A stretch of 36,743 bases of DNA. Origin: Caulobacteraceae bacterium. GTDB taxonomy: Bacteria; Pseudomonadota; Alphaproteobacteria; Caulobacterales; Caulobacteraceae. Made by a program: the position numbers and the translations under genes. Shown here one piece after another: positions 9,956 through 19,905 of the stretch. The notes under the pieces are model-generated. The model saw only the letters and a program-made list of their open reading frames with translations, did not search any database and was not told where the DNA came from. Location of the stretch: contig CANJPZ010000022.1 in assembly GCA_947476325.1 (NCBI GenBank), forward strand, positions 1-36,743. The letters run 5' to 3'. How positions within the stretch are numbered: position 1 is the stretch's first letter; every line of letters starts with the position of its first letter.

Positions 9956-10285
9956 ATGATCAATCGGTCCGCCAAGTTTGCGATCGGCCAGGTGGTTAAG
10001 CACCGGCTGTTCCCGTTCCGGGGTGTGATCTTCGACGTCGATCCGACCTTCGCAAACACCGAGGAATGGTGGCTGTCGATCCCGGAGAACATTCGGCCCC
10101 GCAAGGATCAGCCCTATTATCATCTGCTGGCGGAAAACGACGAAAACTCATACGTTGCTTATGTTTCCGAGCAGAACTTGCTGCCCGACGAGACCGGCAT
10201 GCCGGTGGGGCATCCCCAGGCCGGCGTGATGTTCGAAGGCTTCCAGGACGGGCAGTACAAGCTGCGCCCCATGGCCCGGCACTAA
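9956..10285 (+). CDS. hspQ: Heat-shock protein HspQ (YccV-like hemimethylated-DNA-binding domain)
   Basis: With the ATG at 9956 the product has 109 residues (MINRSAKFAIGQVVKHR...), matching the roughly 105-110 residues of HspQ; an upstream in-frame ATG would add an unconserved extension. The conserved core includes FAIGQVVKHRLFPFRGVIFDVDP, EEWW, QPYYHLLAEND and YVAYVSEQNL. In enterobacteria HspQ is a heat-shock protein that affects Lon specificity and DnaA stability. Its role here is inferred. The stop overlaps the tamB stop tail-to-tail by four bases (CTAA, 10282-10285). No strong Shine-Dalgarno is visible. Confidence 0.9.
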   Translation: MINRSAKFAIGQVVKHRLFPFRGVIFDVDPTFANTEEWWLSIPENIRPRKDQPYYHLLAENDENSYVAYVSEQNLLPDETGMPVGHPQAGVMFEGFQDGQYKLRPMARH

Positions 10286-13200
10286 GGTCTGGCGTTGGCT
10301 GACGCTGCGGGCGCCTTGCCTTTTTTCCCGTAGTTCTGTTTCCAGCGCACAGACAGGCGGGTGTCGCCCGTACCGGCGATGCGTGAGACGATGGACAGAT
10401 TGGGCCGCACCCGCCACTCGACCTGGGCCGCGCCGCCTTCGCGACCGCCGCCGGTCAGCTCAAGATAGACGTTGTCGGATACGTACTTGCCGCCGGACAC
10501 CGTCAGCCCGTTTTGGGCATCGCCGCCGCCGAACGCCAAGCGGTCGAGTCGAATGAACTCGCGCAAGCCCCCGATGACGTCGAACCCGCCGCCGGTGGCC
10601 AGAGCCGCAAGGCTTGAGGCCAGTTGCGCAGCCTCGACCGGAGACAGCTGGGCTGCGGAGCGGCCAAACAGAACCTGCGACAGCACCTCGTCATTGGGCA
10701 GGACGGGCGACGAGGTAAGCGTGATTTCCGGCTTGGCCGCCGTGCCCTTGATCTTGACCACCGCCGTCAGGCTGGGGTCTTCGCGGGTAGCGGACAAATC
10801 AAGGCGGATCGCCTCGGCGGTCGAGGCCAGATAGACGACACCGGTATCGTCGAACTCAAAGCGCTTGCCGGCGAACTGGTATTCCCCGCGCACCACCTCG
10901 GCCTGACCGGTCAGTCGCGGCTGGGCGCTGGTGCCGAGCACGTGGGCGTTTAGCGACATCTCCACATCCAGGCCTCGGCCCTTCACGAAGACCCGCCGGG
11001 GCGCCGTCAGCATGACGTCCAGAGTGATCGCCGGGCCGCGGCTGCGCGGCGCATCGAAGTAGTCGGCCCGTTCGGGCGGAACGTTGATCTCGATAACGTC
11101 GAGCGGAACCACGCCAGAGGGCGTCGGCGGATCGGCGACAATATCGGCCCGGTCGATGGTCAGCCTGCCGGTCAAGGCGGCCTTGCCGTCAGCAGCGCGG
11201 GTAACCGTGACCTCGCCCGAGGCCTGGGCCTGGGCCAGATCGTTGTCAAGCAGCAGGAACTGGCGGGCCTGCAAGGTGAACGAAGAATCCCCGCCGGAAA
11301 TCAGGCTCATCCGCCCCTGACCGCTCAGCGTGCCGCGCCGCTCATCCTGCCCGTTGAAGGCGCTGACGCGAACCGCATTGCGCTCCAGTTCTGCGGCCAG
11401 GCTAACATTGCGCAGCTTGAGACCCGAGGCGAAGTCTTCGAACCGTCCATCCGTCAGATTGGCCTGGCCGGTGATCAGCGGATCCTTAAGCGATCCGGCC
11501 AACGAGCCCTTGGCCTGCAGCCGTCCGCCAAGCGTGCGGGCGCCGCCGAAGAACAGGTCCCAGATGGGTTGCAGTTCGCCGTCGATGTCGAAACTGCCCT
11601 CAACAGGCTTGGTGCGGTCGACGGCGATCCTGAACGGCGCAGCGCTGGCCTCGGCTGGAAAAATGCCTGACGCCGTGGATTTCAGACCAGCCTGGTTTGT
11701 CGCCTGAATGCTGGCGGTCAGCCGGTTGCCGGCCAGGGCGACGCGCATTTGACCATTGATGGCCGAATCCGTTGGTCCGTCGCGGCTGCGCATGTTTTGC
11801 AGATTGGCGGCCAATTGCCCGGCAAGGGTGTTCCCCCGGCCCGACGCCATGAGCTGGGCGTCGAAGCGCCCAGCCAGATCCGGCGAGATGACACTGATGT
11901 CGACCCCGGTCAGCTGGACGTCAGCGCGCAGATCCTCCCCCTCCTGCCGGGCCTGGATCACGGCCCGGCCACCGCCCACGGACAGGGTCCCGGCAGCAGT
12001 TCGGGCCGGACCGCCAATGCTGACGATCAAGGGCTCGGCCGTAGCGACAGCGATCTTGTTGATCCGGCTCTGGCCGTTGAAACTTACATTCCAGATCTGG
12101 TCGACGCTGGATGCGACGCCGGTCCCTTCCAGGGTGATCGGTATGTCACCCCGGTTACCTTCCGCCCGCAACACATAGGGCAGCCTTGTATAGGGGCCAT
12201 TGGCAGTCAGGGTGGCGGTGTGGATGACTAGGGGATTATCCGGCAACTGCAGGTCGGCCGCCCTCAGACTAATCTGAGCTTGGGCGCCGCCTGCAGCGTC
12301 AACGATCTGCACGCGACCCTGAACCTGGCCGGCTGCGAGGAATGCGCCGGGGCCCGCGGTCACGGTCAGATCGGCGCGAGATGGCTGGCCATTGCGCAGC
12401 ATCAGCGAGCCCTTGGCTGTGACCCCGCCCGCATTTGCATCCACGCCGGTCAGGTCGACACCTTCGCCCGGAAAACGGAAGGCGGCGCGGGCCGACGCGG
12501 GGCCGTTGGCGCTTTGAGCGGTCACCGCGATTGTCCCGCTGGAATCGTCAGCCCCGCGGGCGAAGGAGAGGTTCAGACGCGCATCGGTCAGCGTCAGGCG
12601 GCCGATATCAATGGCGGGTATGCGGGCCGTCAGATCGGCGCGTGGCTGGCTGAGCGTACCCTTGACCAAACCGTCACCGGCGATCTTGCCCGCGATTTCA
12701 AGGGGGCCGGCCTGGAAGGGTCCGTTCGCCTCCCAGTTCACTTTCAGATCGAGCGCGTTCAGGGGGCCGTAGGATCCGGTAGCACGGGCGTCCCCGGTCT
12801 TGCCGTTCAAGGTCGAGCGCGTAATCTTCCAGAACCCGGCGCCGTATTCGGCGCGAGCCTCCAGTTTCGGAGTCGAACCCAGCAACCGGTCGACCTGATC
12901 CATCCCCGTCGCAAACTGGCTGGCCGCAACATTGGCCGTGAAGGCCCATCCGGTCTCGACGCCGCGATCTGCGGTCCATTCGCCTTCCACCACCCCAGTG
13001 GTTCCAGGTCGGATGGCGCCGAGATTTGAAATGCGGGTGTGTCCATCGAAATTGAGCGAGCCGGTAATTGGCGTTCGCGATCCCTTTCCATGTAGTTCGA
13101 CCCCGAAGCCCTGGCCATCGATAGAGCGGATCAGCAACCGGCCGTCCGAGAGGCGCGAAATTTCGGTCGTCGCATGAGGGTTTGGCCCCATCAGGCCCGC

Positions 13201-14493
13201 AAACATGCCGGTCCCGCGCCCACCCGAACCTGTCAGGTCCGCCTTGATGGTTAGCTCGCGCTTGGCCAGACGCACTTCCGCTGGTCCCTGGGCGTGGGTC
13301 AAAGCGTAGTCCCACAGGCTGACCCCGTCTCCTGAGACGTCGCCCACAAAGCGGAAATCAGCGGGCTTGCCGATTAGGCGCCCCTTGAACTGGCTCGGAC
13401 CAAGCTGAACGACCTTTTCGAGGCGAGACATGTCCTGGACCTTCAGGTCCATGACCAGGCCGGTGGTTGAACGGTCGGATATCCTGACCGGTCCGGTCGA
13501 GGTCAGCTGCAGATTCTCGGCGCGAACCTGCAGGCCGGTTGAATAGACATCCTTGGCCGCGGCCTTGGCCGCCGTCGCGGCAAAGGTGATCTGAGGTCCA
13601 AAGCGTGAAACCTGGCCAGCCGTCAGGGTGGATGCGGTCAGATCAAGTCGTCCCTGCGCTCGCAGGCCTTTGCTGTTCCACCCTCCGCTGGTCTCCAGGG
13701 GCGTGGACTCGCCTGAATGGGCTACGATGTTGATCTGGCCGTCCTGAGTTTCCCCGCCGATACGCGCGCGCAGCATGAAAGGCTTTTTACTCGGCAGTCC
13801 CATAGCGCCGGCGATCGCCCCGCCCTGGGCCTCAACAATGTCGGCATCGATCCGAAGATTGCGCTTGCTCCCGTAGGAGAAGTCAGTGTTGATCCCGTCG
13901 CCCTGGTGGAGAAGGCTTTGCGCGGAGAGGTGACCGGTTCCCGAGCCCGCCCGAGCGATTTCAAAATGGCCGGCCAGGTTGAACAGACCGCGCTCGATGG
14001 TCGCCGCCGGCAGGGTCTCAAGACGCGCGGTCAGGCGCCGAATATCGAAGGATACCGGCAGACCCGTATCCCTGGTTTTGGGGGTCAGGGTCGGACGGCG
14101 AATGAACTTTACGTCTTCGGCGCTGACCAGTTGAGCGACAAATCGGCGTCGGAAAATCTGCCAATAGTCCCACTGAACGTGAATCTTGCGCCCCTCGAGC
14201 CAGACGCCCTTTTCGTCGAAAATTGTCAGGCGGGCGATGGTGAAGTCCTTCAGCACATCCCCGCTGAGCCCTTCGATGCGCAGCCGTCCGACCGGTCCGA
14301 GCTTGAGACCGGCGGTGCGCGCCTCGATCAATTGCCGGCCCGGAGAGGTCGCGACTAAATAGCGAACGCCGACACTCAGAATCGCCACCAGGACCACGAA
14401 TGCGACGAAGGCGACCATCAGCCAGCCGAATGCTGTCTTCGGCCTTCGCCGGCGACGGACCTTTTCGGTCTTCGGGGCTGTAGCTTCGGTCAA
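10282..14493 (-). CDS. tamB: Translocation and assembly module subunit TamB (AsmA-like, DUF490)
   Basis: TamB is a large inner-membrane-anchored protein that spans the periplasm and works with TamA in outer-membrane protein insertion and/or lipid transport. The 1403 residues include a basic cytosolic start (KVRRRRRPK), one signal anchor at about 22-47 and a very long beta-rich periplasmic body. The conserved C-terminal DUF490 domain (about the last 350 residues) includes LSQVLFGRSAAQLSPVEAAQ and LTVSGGKYVSDNVYLELTGG. The start is a TTG at 14493 that overlaps the tamA TGA (14490-14493), giving tight translational coupling. Convergent with hspQ. Confidence 0.95.
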   Translation of the reverse strand: MTEATAPKTEKVRRRRRPKTAFGWLMVAFVAFVVLVAILSVGVRYLVATSPGRQLIEARTAGLKLGPVGRLRIEGLSGDVLKDFTIARLTIFDEKGVWLEGRKIHVQWDYWQIFRRRFVAQLVSAEDVKFIRRPTLTPKTRDTGLPVSFDIRRLTARLETLPAATIERGLFNLAGHFEIARAGSGTGHLSAQSLLHQGDGINTDFSYGSKRNLRIDADIVEAQGGAIAGAMGLPSKKPFMLRARIGGETQDGQINIVAHSGESTPLETSGGWNSKGLRAQGRLDLTASTLTAGQVSRFGPQITFAATAAKAAAKDVYSTGLQVRAENLQLTSTGPVRISDRSTTGLVMDLKVQDMSRLEKVVQLGPSQFKGRLIGKPADFRFVGDVSGDGVSLWDYALTHAQGPAEVRLAKRELTIKADLTGSGGRGTGMFAGLMGPNPHATTEISRLSDGRLLIRSIDGQGFGVELHGKGSRTPITGSLNFDGHTRISNLGAIRPGTTGVVEGEWTADRGVETGWAFTANVAASQFATGMDQVDRLLGSTPKLEARAEYGAGFWKITRSTLNGKTGDARATGSYGPLNALDLKVNWEANGPFQAGPLEIAGKIAGDGLVKGTLSQPRADLTARIPAIDIGRLTLTDARLNLSFARGADDSSGTIAVTAQSANGPASARAAFRFPGEGVDLTGVDANAGGVTAKGSLMLRNGQPSRADLTVTAGPGAFLAAGQVQGRVQIVDAAGGAQAQISLRAADLQLPDNPLVIHTATLTANGPYTRLPYVLRAEGNRGDIPITLEGTGVASSVDQIWNVSFNGQSRINKIAVATAEPLIVSIGGPARTAAGTLSVGGGRAVIQARQEGEDLRADVQLTGVDISVISPDLAGRFDAQLMASGRGNTLAGQLAANLQNMRSRDGPTDSAINGQMRVALAGNRLTASIQATNQAGLKSTASGIFPAEASAAPFRIAVDRTKPVEGSFDIDGELQPIWDLFFGGARTLGGRLQAKGSLAGSLKDPLITGQANLTDGRFEDFASGLKLRNVSLAAELERNAVRVSAFNGQDERRGTLSGQGRMSLISGGDSSFTLQARQFLLLDNDLAQAQASGEVTVTRAADGKAALTGRLTIDRADIVADPPTPSGVVPLDVIEINVPPERADYFDAPRSRGPAITLDVMLTAPRRVFVKGRGLDVEMSLNAHVLGTSAQPRLTGQAEVVRGEYQFAGKRFEFDDTGVVYLASTAEAIRLDLSATREDPSLTAVVKIKGTAAKPEITLTSSPVLPNDEVLSQVLFGRSAAQLSPVEAAQLASSLAALATGGGFDVIGGLREFIRLDRLAFGGGDAQNGLTVSGGKYVSDNVYLELTGGGREGGAAQVEWRVRPNLSIVSRIAGTGDTRLSVRWKQNYGKKGKAPAASANARP

Positions 14494-16268
14494 AAACTTT
14501 GGCCGATACTGAGGTAGATCTGGAACGCAGGATCGCCTGCGTGACGGCTCAGCGGTATGGCGACATCCGCCCGGATAGGCCCAAATCCAAGATTGTATCT
14601 GGCGCCGAAGCCGACGCCGGCGCTGGTATGGGAAAAATCGGGCGCCTCGCTGAGCGAAACGCTACCCACGTCGACAAAGGCTACGCCGCCCCATTTCTGA
14701 GTGAACTGCTGGCGGACCTCGAGCGAGGTCTCGAAGAGCCCCAGCCCGCCTTCGGGTGTGTGGTTCGAAAACTGCGGGCCAACGCCCTGATAGTTGTAGC
14801 CACGGATCGAGCCGCCGCCGCCAGAATAGAACCGCGCAGAAGCCGGAATATCAGTGACCGAGGTGCCGGTAATCGACCCCAGCTTGAGCCGGGTCGCGAT
14901 GACTGTGCGAGCGCTCTCGCCGAGCGGAAGGTAGAATGTACCTTGCGCCACGGCGCGCAGATACAGCGACGAACTTCCCCCCGCCGCGGCCGTCGGCTCA
15001 ATGCGGCCGTCAAGCCGCCAGCCGTGGGAAGGATTGAGAGGATCGTCCGACCTGTCCCACGTCAGGGCCGCAAGTCCGGTAATGGTGGCGATGTCCCGCG
15101 TCCGCACCGTTGGAAACCGCTCGTCGATCCGGCCGCCGTTCAAGGATACGCCGACGGTGCGATACGACGTCTTGCTGTAGTGCTGCACCACATCGGCCCG
15201 CAGGGTTCCGCCGGCCTCGTCATAGGCGTCGGTCAGGTTCCGGTAGCCGCCGGTCCCCAGCGTCAGGGTGCGGTCGGCCACCCTCCAGTGCGGTAGCGAG
15301 ACTTCGGCGTCGAGTTTGCTTCGAATACGGGCGAACTGGGCCAGAAAGGTGGTTGTGTCCGCCCGGCCCAGCCGGTTGAACAGCTGGTAGCGCGCATCGA
15401 CACCAGGACCTTCGCTGGTGGAATAGTTGACGCCCAGCTCCAAACTTCGTGGCGCCCGGTCCGCCAGCGAGACCACGACTGGCCGTTGTCCGTTCACCAC
15501 AGCGCTCGCGGGCGCCAGAGCGACCGTCACCGATTCATAAACCCCCACATCCAGCAGCCGCCGTTCCAGCTCCGCCACGCCCTTGGGCTCATAAACATCG
15601 CCAGCATCCCAAGGCGCGAGCTGGCGAACCCAGACCGGGTTGGTGCGCCCTTCGGTTCGCAGGTCAATTCCGTCCAGCTTGACCAGAGGACCGGCATTGA
15701 TCCTGAACTCTGGAATGACCGTTTCACTGTCGTGATCGACGATGACTTCGCGGGTGCTGGCCGAGGCATCAGCGAACCCGAGTTGCTGGGCCGAGGCGAC
15801 GATCCGGCCCTCGGCGGCGATGATGTCGCCGGCCTGGCCGCCGGCCCCTTCCGCCAGATTCATGGCCCGGTCCGCGGCCTGTTGGACAACCGGCGGCGGC
15901 GAGGCTCCGATCCATGTGATCAGGGGTACCGCGATCTTGAATTGGGGGCCCGGCTCGATATCGACATAGGCCCGGCTAGGCGTCTCGTCGGTGACGTCAG
16001 GAGTCACATGATAACCGTAGTACCCGCGGGAACGCAGAACCGCGATCGCGTCCTCGGCGGCGGCCTGGGCGCGCCGGCGAGCTTCGAGCCGACTTGTGGG
16101 TGGGCCATCCACCTCACCCACAGCGTTGAAAATGGCATCGCGAAGATCGGCCGGCATATCGCCGCGCAGCATTGCTTTCGGCTCCGCGCTCCAGGCGAGA
16201 CCGGCGGATGCAAGGTGAACGCTCATGGCCAGGGCCGAAACAGCCAGCGCGGAGCGAAGTCTCGCCAC
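14490..16268 (-). CDS. tamA: Outer-membrane assembly factor TamA (Omp85/BamA superfamily)
   Basis: The 592-residue protein has a GTG start with AAGGAAG five nt upstream. A signal peptide ends near WSA (residue 28). POTRA-type repeats follow (about 40-270, including RSRGYYGYHVTPDV and FRINAGPLVKLDGIDLR). A 16-strand-type Omp85 barrel occupies the rest, with the conserved RFYSGGGGSIRGYNYQGVGP segment (the VRGY/F-like lid motif) and the terminal aromatic residue expected of outer-membrane proteins (SIGQSF). It forms the TAM complex with the downstream TamB. The 210-bp spacer to the divergent ATP-grasp gene must contain both promoters. Confidence 0.94.
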   Translation of the reverse strand: MARLRSALAVSALAMSVHLASAGLAWSAEPKAMLRGDMPADLRDAIFNAVGEVDGPPTSRLEARRRAQAAAEDAIAVLRSRGYYGYHVTPDVTDETPSRAYVDIEPGPQFKIAVPLITWIGASPPPVVQQAADRAMNLAEGAGGQAGDIIAAEGRIVASAQQLGFADASASTREVIVDHDSETVIPEFRINAGPLVKLDGIDLRTEGRTNPVWVRQLAPWDAGDVYEPKGVAELERRLLDVGVYESVTVALAPASAVVNGQRPVVVSLADRAPRSLELGVNYSTSEGPGVDARYQLFNRLGRADTTTFLAQFARIRSKLDAEVSLPHWRVADRTLTLGTGGYRNLTDAYDEAGGTLRADVVQHYSKTSYRTVGVSLNGGRIDERFPTVRTRDIATITGLAALTWDRSDDPLNPSHGWRLDGRIEPTAAAGGSSSLYLRAVAQGTFYLPLGESARTVIATRLKLGSITGTSVTDIPASARFYSGGGGSIRGYNYQGVGPQFSNHTPEGGLGLFETSLEVRQQFTQKWGGVAFVDVGSVSLSEAPDFSHTSAGVGFGARYNLGFGPIRADVAIPLSRHAGDPAFQIYLSIGQSF

Positions 16269-16478
16269 TCAAACTTCCTTCTGTTGGCCCCGCTAGGAGG
16301 CTTTAGCCGCGCTGTTTGTACCTGTCACGCCCCCCGAACCCAAGGCCGGTAAAGGGCGCCTAATTCTTGGGCATAGTGACAGGCTCATTGCAGGAATCAT
16401 TGATCTGCATCGGCTTTTCTGTCAGCCCTATTATTCAATCGCCGCTTAACGCGGGCCTCGCCCCTCGCTTGGCGACAT

Positions 16479-17987
16479 ATGGTAGGAAACCAGCCAAACG
16501 TGGCAACAGGGACTTCAGTTGCAGGCTCACCCGAACGGCCCTTGCCCGCAGGCGCCTATATTCCCGGTGTCGCGTACGACGAGATGTTCGCGACCGATGG
16601 TTCGATAAGGGGCCACTACGCCGCTCTGCACGAGCGCATCAGCGAACTTTCGGCCAGAGACCTGGCCGAACGGCAGAGAATCCAGGACCAGTTGTTCCTG
16701 CTTCAGGGCATCACCTTCACGGTCTACGGCGCAGAGGCCTCGACCGAAAAGATCATCCCCACCGACCTGTTTCCAAGGATTATTCCCGCCAACGAATGGG
16801 CCCGGATCGAAGCGGGCCTTATCCAGCGGCTGACCGCGCTCAACATGTTTCTGGGCGATATCTACGGTGAACAGAAAATTCTCAAGGACGGCATCGTCTC
16901 ACGGGATCTGGTGCAGGGCGCCCCGTCCTATCGGCGAGAGATGGTCGGCCTCTATGTGCCCCACGGCGCCTATGTGAACGTCTGCGGCAGCGATCTTATT
17001 CGTCAGCCGGACGGCCAGTACGCCGTGCTGGAAGACAATCTGCGGGTCCCCTCAGGCGTGTCCTACATGCTGGCCAACCGCGACGCCTCGCGCCGGGCCT
17101 TTCCGAGCGCCTATCGCAAATCGGGCGTTCGCGCCGTTGACCGCTATCCGGACCTGCTGCTCAACACGCTGCGCAGCATGGGATCTGAGCTTAGCGACCA
17201 CCCTCAGGTCGTGGTCCTGACCCCGGGCGTCTACAACTCGGCCTATTTCGAACATGCCTATCTGGCGCGTCTGATGGGCGTGCCCCTGGTCGAAGGCCGC
17301 GACCTCGTGGTTCACGACAACTGCGTCTACATGAAGACGACCGCGGGTCTGCAGCGCGTGGACGTCATCTACCGCCGGGTCGATGACGATTTCCTCGATC
17401 CCCTGCACTTTCGCCGCGACTCGGCCCTCGGCGCGGCCGGACTGTTCAACGCCTATCGGGCCGGCAAGGTGGTCATCGCCAATGCGCCGGGCACGGGCGT
17501 CGCCGACGACAAGGCGGTCTATGCCTATGTGCCGCAGATCATTCGATATTACCTGGGCGAAGACACGATCTTGCCGAATATCGAGACCTTCCTGTGCCGC
17601 GAAGCCTCGCAACTGTCCCATGTTCTGGACAATCTGGAGCATCTGGTCGTCAAGGCCGTGGGCGCCTCGGGCGGCTACGGCATGCTGGTCGGGCCCCACG
17701 CTACCCAGGCCGAGCGGGACACATTCGCCGAGGCATTGCGCGCCAACCCGGACAATTACATCGCTCAGCCGACGATCCAGCTGTCGACGGCGCCCTGCCT
17801 GATCGACGGGCGGATTGAACCGCGGCACATCGACCTGCGGCCGTTCATCCTGGCGGCCGAAAAGACCGTGGTAACCCCCGGCGCCCTCACCCGCGTAGCC
17901 TTGAAGCGGGGATCCCTGGTGGTCAACTCCAGCCAGGGCGGCGGCTCCAAGGACACCTGGGTTTTGTCCGAAGGCAAGACCTCATGA
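16479..17987 (+). CDS. Circularly permuted ATP-grasp type 2 family protein
   Basis: The 502-residue protein matches the circularly permuted ATP-grasp family (formerly DUF404/DUF407). Landmarks are AYDEMF (about 32-37), VCGSDLIRQPDGQYAVLEDN (168-187), VVLTPGVYNSAYFEHAYLAR (about 245-264) and the ATP-binding VVKAVGASGGYGMLVG (390-405). ATP-grasp enzymes ligate carboxylates to amines or thiols. This family is predicted to form peptide or amide bonds, but substrates are unknown. It heads a tightly packed trio with the alpha-E gene (start overlaps this stop, 17984-17987) and a transglutaminase-like gene. The ATG at 16479 lacks a clear Shine-Dalgarno; a GTG at 16500 is an alternative. Confidence 0.92.
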   Translation: MVGNQPNVATGTSVAGSPERPLPAGAYIPGVAYDEMFATDGSIRGHYAALHERISELSARDLAERQRIQDQLFLLQGITFTVYGAEASTEKIIPTDLFPRIIPANEWARIEAGLIQRLTALNMFLGDIYGEQKILKDGIVSRDLVQGAPSYRREMVGLYVPHGAYVNVCGSDLIRQPDGQYAVLEDNLRVPSGVSYMLANRDASRRAFPSAYRKSGVRAVDRYPDLLLNTLRSMGSELSDHPQVVVLTPGVYNSAYFEHAYLARLMGVPLVEGRDLVVHDNCVYMKTTAGLQRVDVIYRRVDDDFLDPLHFRRDSALGAAGLFNAYRAGKVVIANAPGTGVADDKAVYAYVPQIIRYYLGEDTILPNIETFLCREASQLSHVLDNLEHLVVKAVGASGGYGMLVGPHATQAERDTFAEALRANPDNYIAQPTIQLSTAPCLIDGRIEPRHIDLRPFILAAEKTVVTPGALTRVALKRGSLVVNSSQGGGSKDTWVLSEGKTS

Positions 17988-18934
17988 TGCTGACCCGCGT
18001 CGCCGACAGCCTCTAATGGATCGGCCGCTATGTAGAGCGGGCAGAGCACACGGCGCGTCTGGCCGACATCATGTTGACCGCCAGCCTCGACTACAGCGAC
18101 AGCGCCGCCGAGACCGCGGCCATCGCCCTGGCCGCCATCGTTGATCCCAAAGTCGCCGCCGCCCGGTCAACGCCCTACGAGGCGGCGATGAATCTGGCCT
18201 TCGATCGTGACAGCACGGTCTCTGTGGTCACCTGCCTGGCCCTGGCGCGGGAGAACGCCCGGCAGATGCGCGACCAGATTACTACCGAGATGTGGGAGCA
18301 GCTCAACGCGCTCTATCTGGACATCACAGGCCCCAATTCGCGGCTGGCCTTTGATGAGGGCTCGTCCAGCTTTCTGCACCGGATCGTGGCGGGCCTGCAC
18401 CTGTTCAACGGCGCCGCCGAGGCGACCATGAGCCATGGCGAAGGCTGGCGGTTCCTGTCGCTCGGCGCCTATCTGGAACGGGCCCACCTTATCGCACGCC
18501 TGCTGGACGTGGCGTTTGACAAATCCAGGCCGGATGCGCCGGACCGCGATCACCTGGTGCAGGTCTCGCTACTGCGCATGGCCTGCGCTCTGGAGCCCTA
18601 TCTTCGGGTATACACCTCTGACATCCGGCAGGCCTACATTCTGGAATTTTTGTTGTTCGACAAAGAGTTCCCGCGTTCGATCCGCTTTACGACCGCTCGC
18701 ATCGAAGAGCACGCCAAGGCGTTGTCGCGCTATGCAGAGTTCGCGGCCGCGGCCGCGCCGGAACGGCTCGCCGGACGACTGTCGTCGCTGCTGGAATTCA
18801 CCGATCCGGCCGAACTGGCCACCATCGGCGCCGGTGAGATCCTGCGAACAGTAACGGCCGAATGCGGACGCATTCACGCGGCGATCCACGATTCCTTTGT
18901 CGCCTACCCGATCGAGCAAAGGTTGCACGCCTGA
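17984..18934 (+). pseudogene. Alpha-E domain protein gene with an in-frame TAA at codon 11
   Basis: ATGATG at 17984 overlaps the preceding stop and reads MMLTRVADSL-stop-WIGRYVERAEHTARLAD. The family's N-terminus is of the type MLSRTADNLYWLxRYxERAENTAR, so TAA (18014-18016) sits exactly where Tyr (TAC/TAT) is expected. After it the frame is open to 18934 and all-helical (316 codons excluding the final stop). The residual open frame from the internal ATG at 18071 has 287 residues, lacks the conserved N-terminal motif and has no clear ribosome-binding site, so a functional restart is doubtful. Alpha-E proteins always travel with this ATP-grasp/transglutaminase set, and their role is unknown. 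A single-base nonsense mutation, a sequencing error or readthrough are the options. Confidence 0.82.
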
Positions 18935-19905
18935 TGTTGCTCGAGATCCGGCACCACACCGAGTACCGTTACGCCGAGCCTATTCGGGAAAGCCTGATGG
19001 AACTGCGGATGCAGCCCCAGAAAACGGCACGCCAGCGCCTGATCAGCTACGAGTTGACGGTCGACCCGGCTGCCCAAGTGTTCGCCTATGCCGACAACTA
19101 CGGCAATACGGTCCAGCACTTCGACGTCCCCTACCCCCATGACCGCCTGACGATAAGCGCCCGGACCCTGGTTGAAACCAGCACCCCTCCACCGCTCCCA
19201 GCCTATCTGGACCGGGCCGAATGGGACCATCTGTCCAGCGAACAGGTTCGCGGCGACTGGTTCGATTTCCTTCTGCCGCAAGGCTATACGGCCATCACCG
19301 AAAAGCTGGCGGCGTTCAGCAAGGATCTGGGCCTGAACAATCCACGCAGCGCCGATCCCCTGACGGCCGTCCAGCGCCTCTGCACGACCCTTTACGAAGA
19401 GCTGGCCTACACGCCAGGCGTCACCGAGGCTGACAGCCCGATCGACCATGCGCTCGACCAGCGCAGCGGTGTTTGCCAAGACTTCTCGCACATCATGATC
19501 GCCCTTTGCCGCCAGTGGGGCGTGCCGGCGCGGTATGTTTCGGGATACCTCTATACGGACCGTGAGGCGGACCGCTCGCGTCCCGACGCCACCCACGCCT
19601 GGGTCGAGGCCTATTTTCCCTCGTTGCGCTGGGTGGGTTTCGATCCGACCAACAACCTGGTGGCCGGCGAGCGCCATGTGGCGGTCGGCTGGGGCCGGGA
19701 CTATAGCGATGTGCCGCCCTCCCGCGGCGTCTACAAGGGTGATGTCGAGTCCGAGCTGTTCGTCGCGGTTTCAACCGGCCCTACCAGCGAGGTCGAACGC
19801 GATCTGGAACTGGTGCGCATCGGCAGCCCCCGCGCCGGCAAGGATGGCCGCGCCCAGCCGGACGCCGCCTATCGTGAGTATCAGCAGCAACAGCAGCAAG
19901 CCTAA
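18934..19905 (+). CDS. Transglutaminase-like cysteine protease family protein
   Basis: The ATG at 18934 overlaps the alpha-E stop (TGATG) and gives 323 residues starting MLLEIRHHTEYRYAEPI, the typical N-terminus of the bacterial transglutaminase-like N domain (about 1-85). The catalytic core follows with a complete triad: Cys181 (RSGVCQDFSH), His221 (DATHAWVEAY) and Asp237 (WVGFDPTNN). The C-terminus ends in a six-glutamine tract. Such proteins cleave or transfer peptide/isopeptide bonds. With the ATP-grasp and alpha-E genes it forms a module predicted to make and process a peptide. Its stop overlaps the permease stop tail-to-tail (19902-19905, CTAA). Confidence 0.93.
   Translation: MLLEIRHHTEYRYAEPIRESLMELRMQPQKTARQRLISYELTVDPAAQVFAYADNYGNTVQHFDVPYPHDRLTISARTLVETSTPPPLPAYLDRAEWDHLSSEQVRGDWFDFLLPQGYTAITEKLAAFSKDLGLNNPRSADPLTAVQRLCTTLYEELAYTPGVTEADSPIDHALDQRSGVCQDFSHIMIALCRQWGVPARYVSGYLYTDREADRSRPDATHAWVEAYFPSLRWVGFDPTNNLVAGERHVAVGWGRDYSDVPPSRGVYKGDVESELFVAVSTGPTSEVERDLELVRIGSPRAGKDGRAQPDAAYREYQQQQQQA

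Noticed and set aside
7497-18016. Stop-codon reassignment to explain the two in-frame stops
   Set aside because: TAA, TAG and TGA all terminate other intact genes in the window, and the two lesions use different codons (TAG and TAA).
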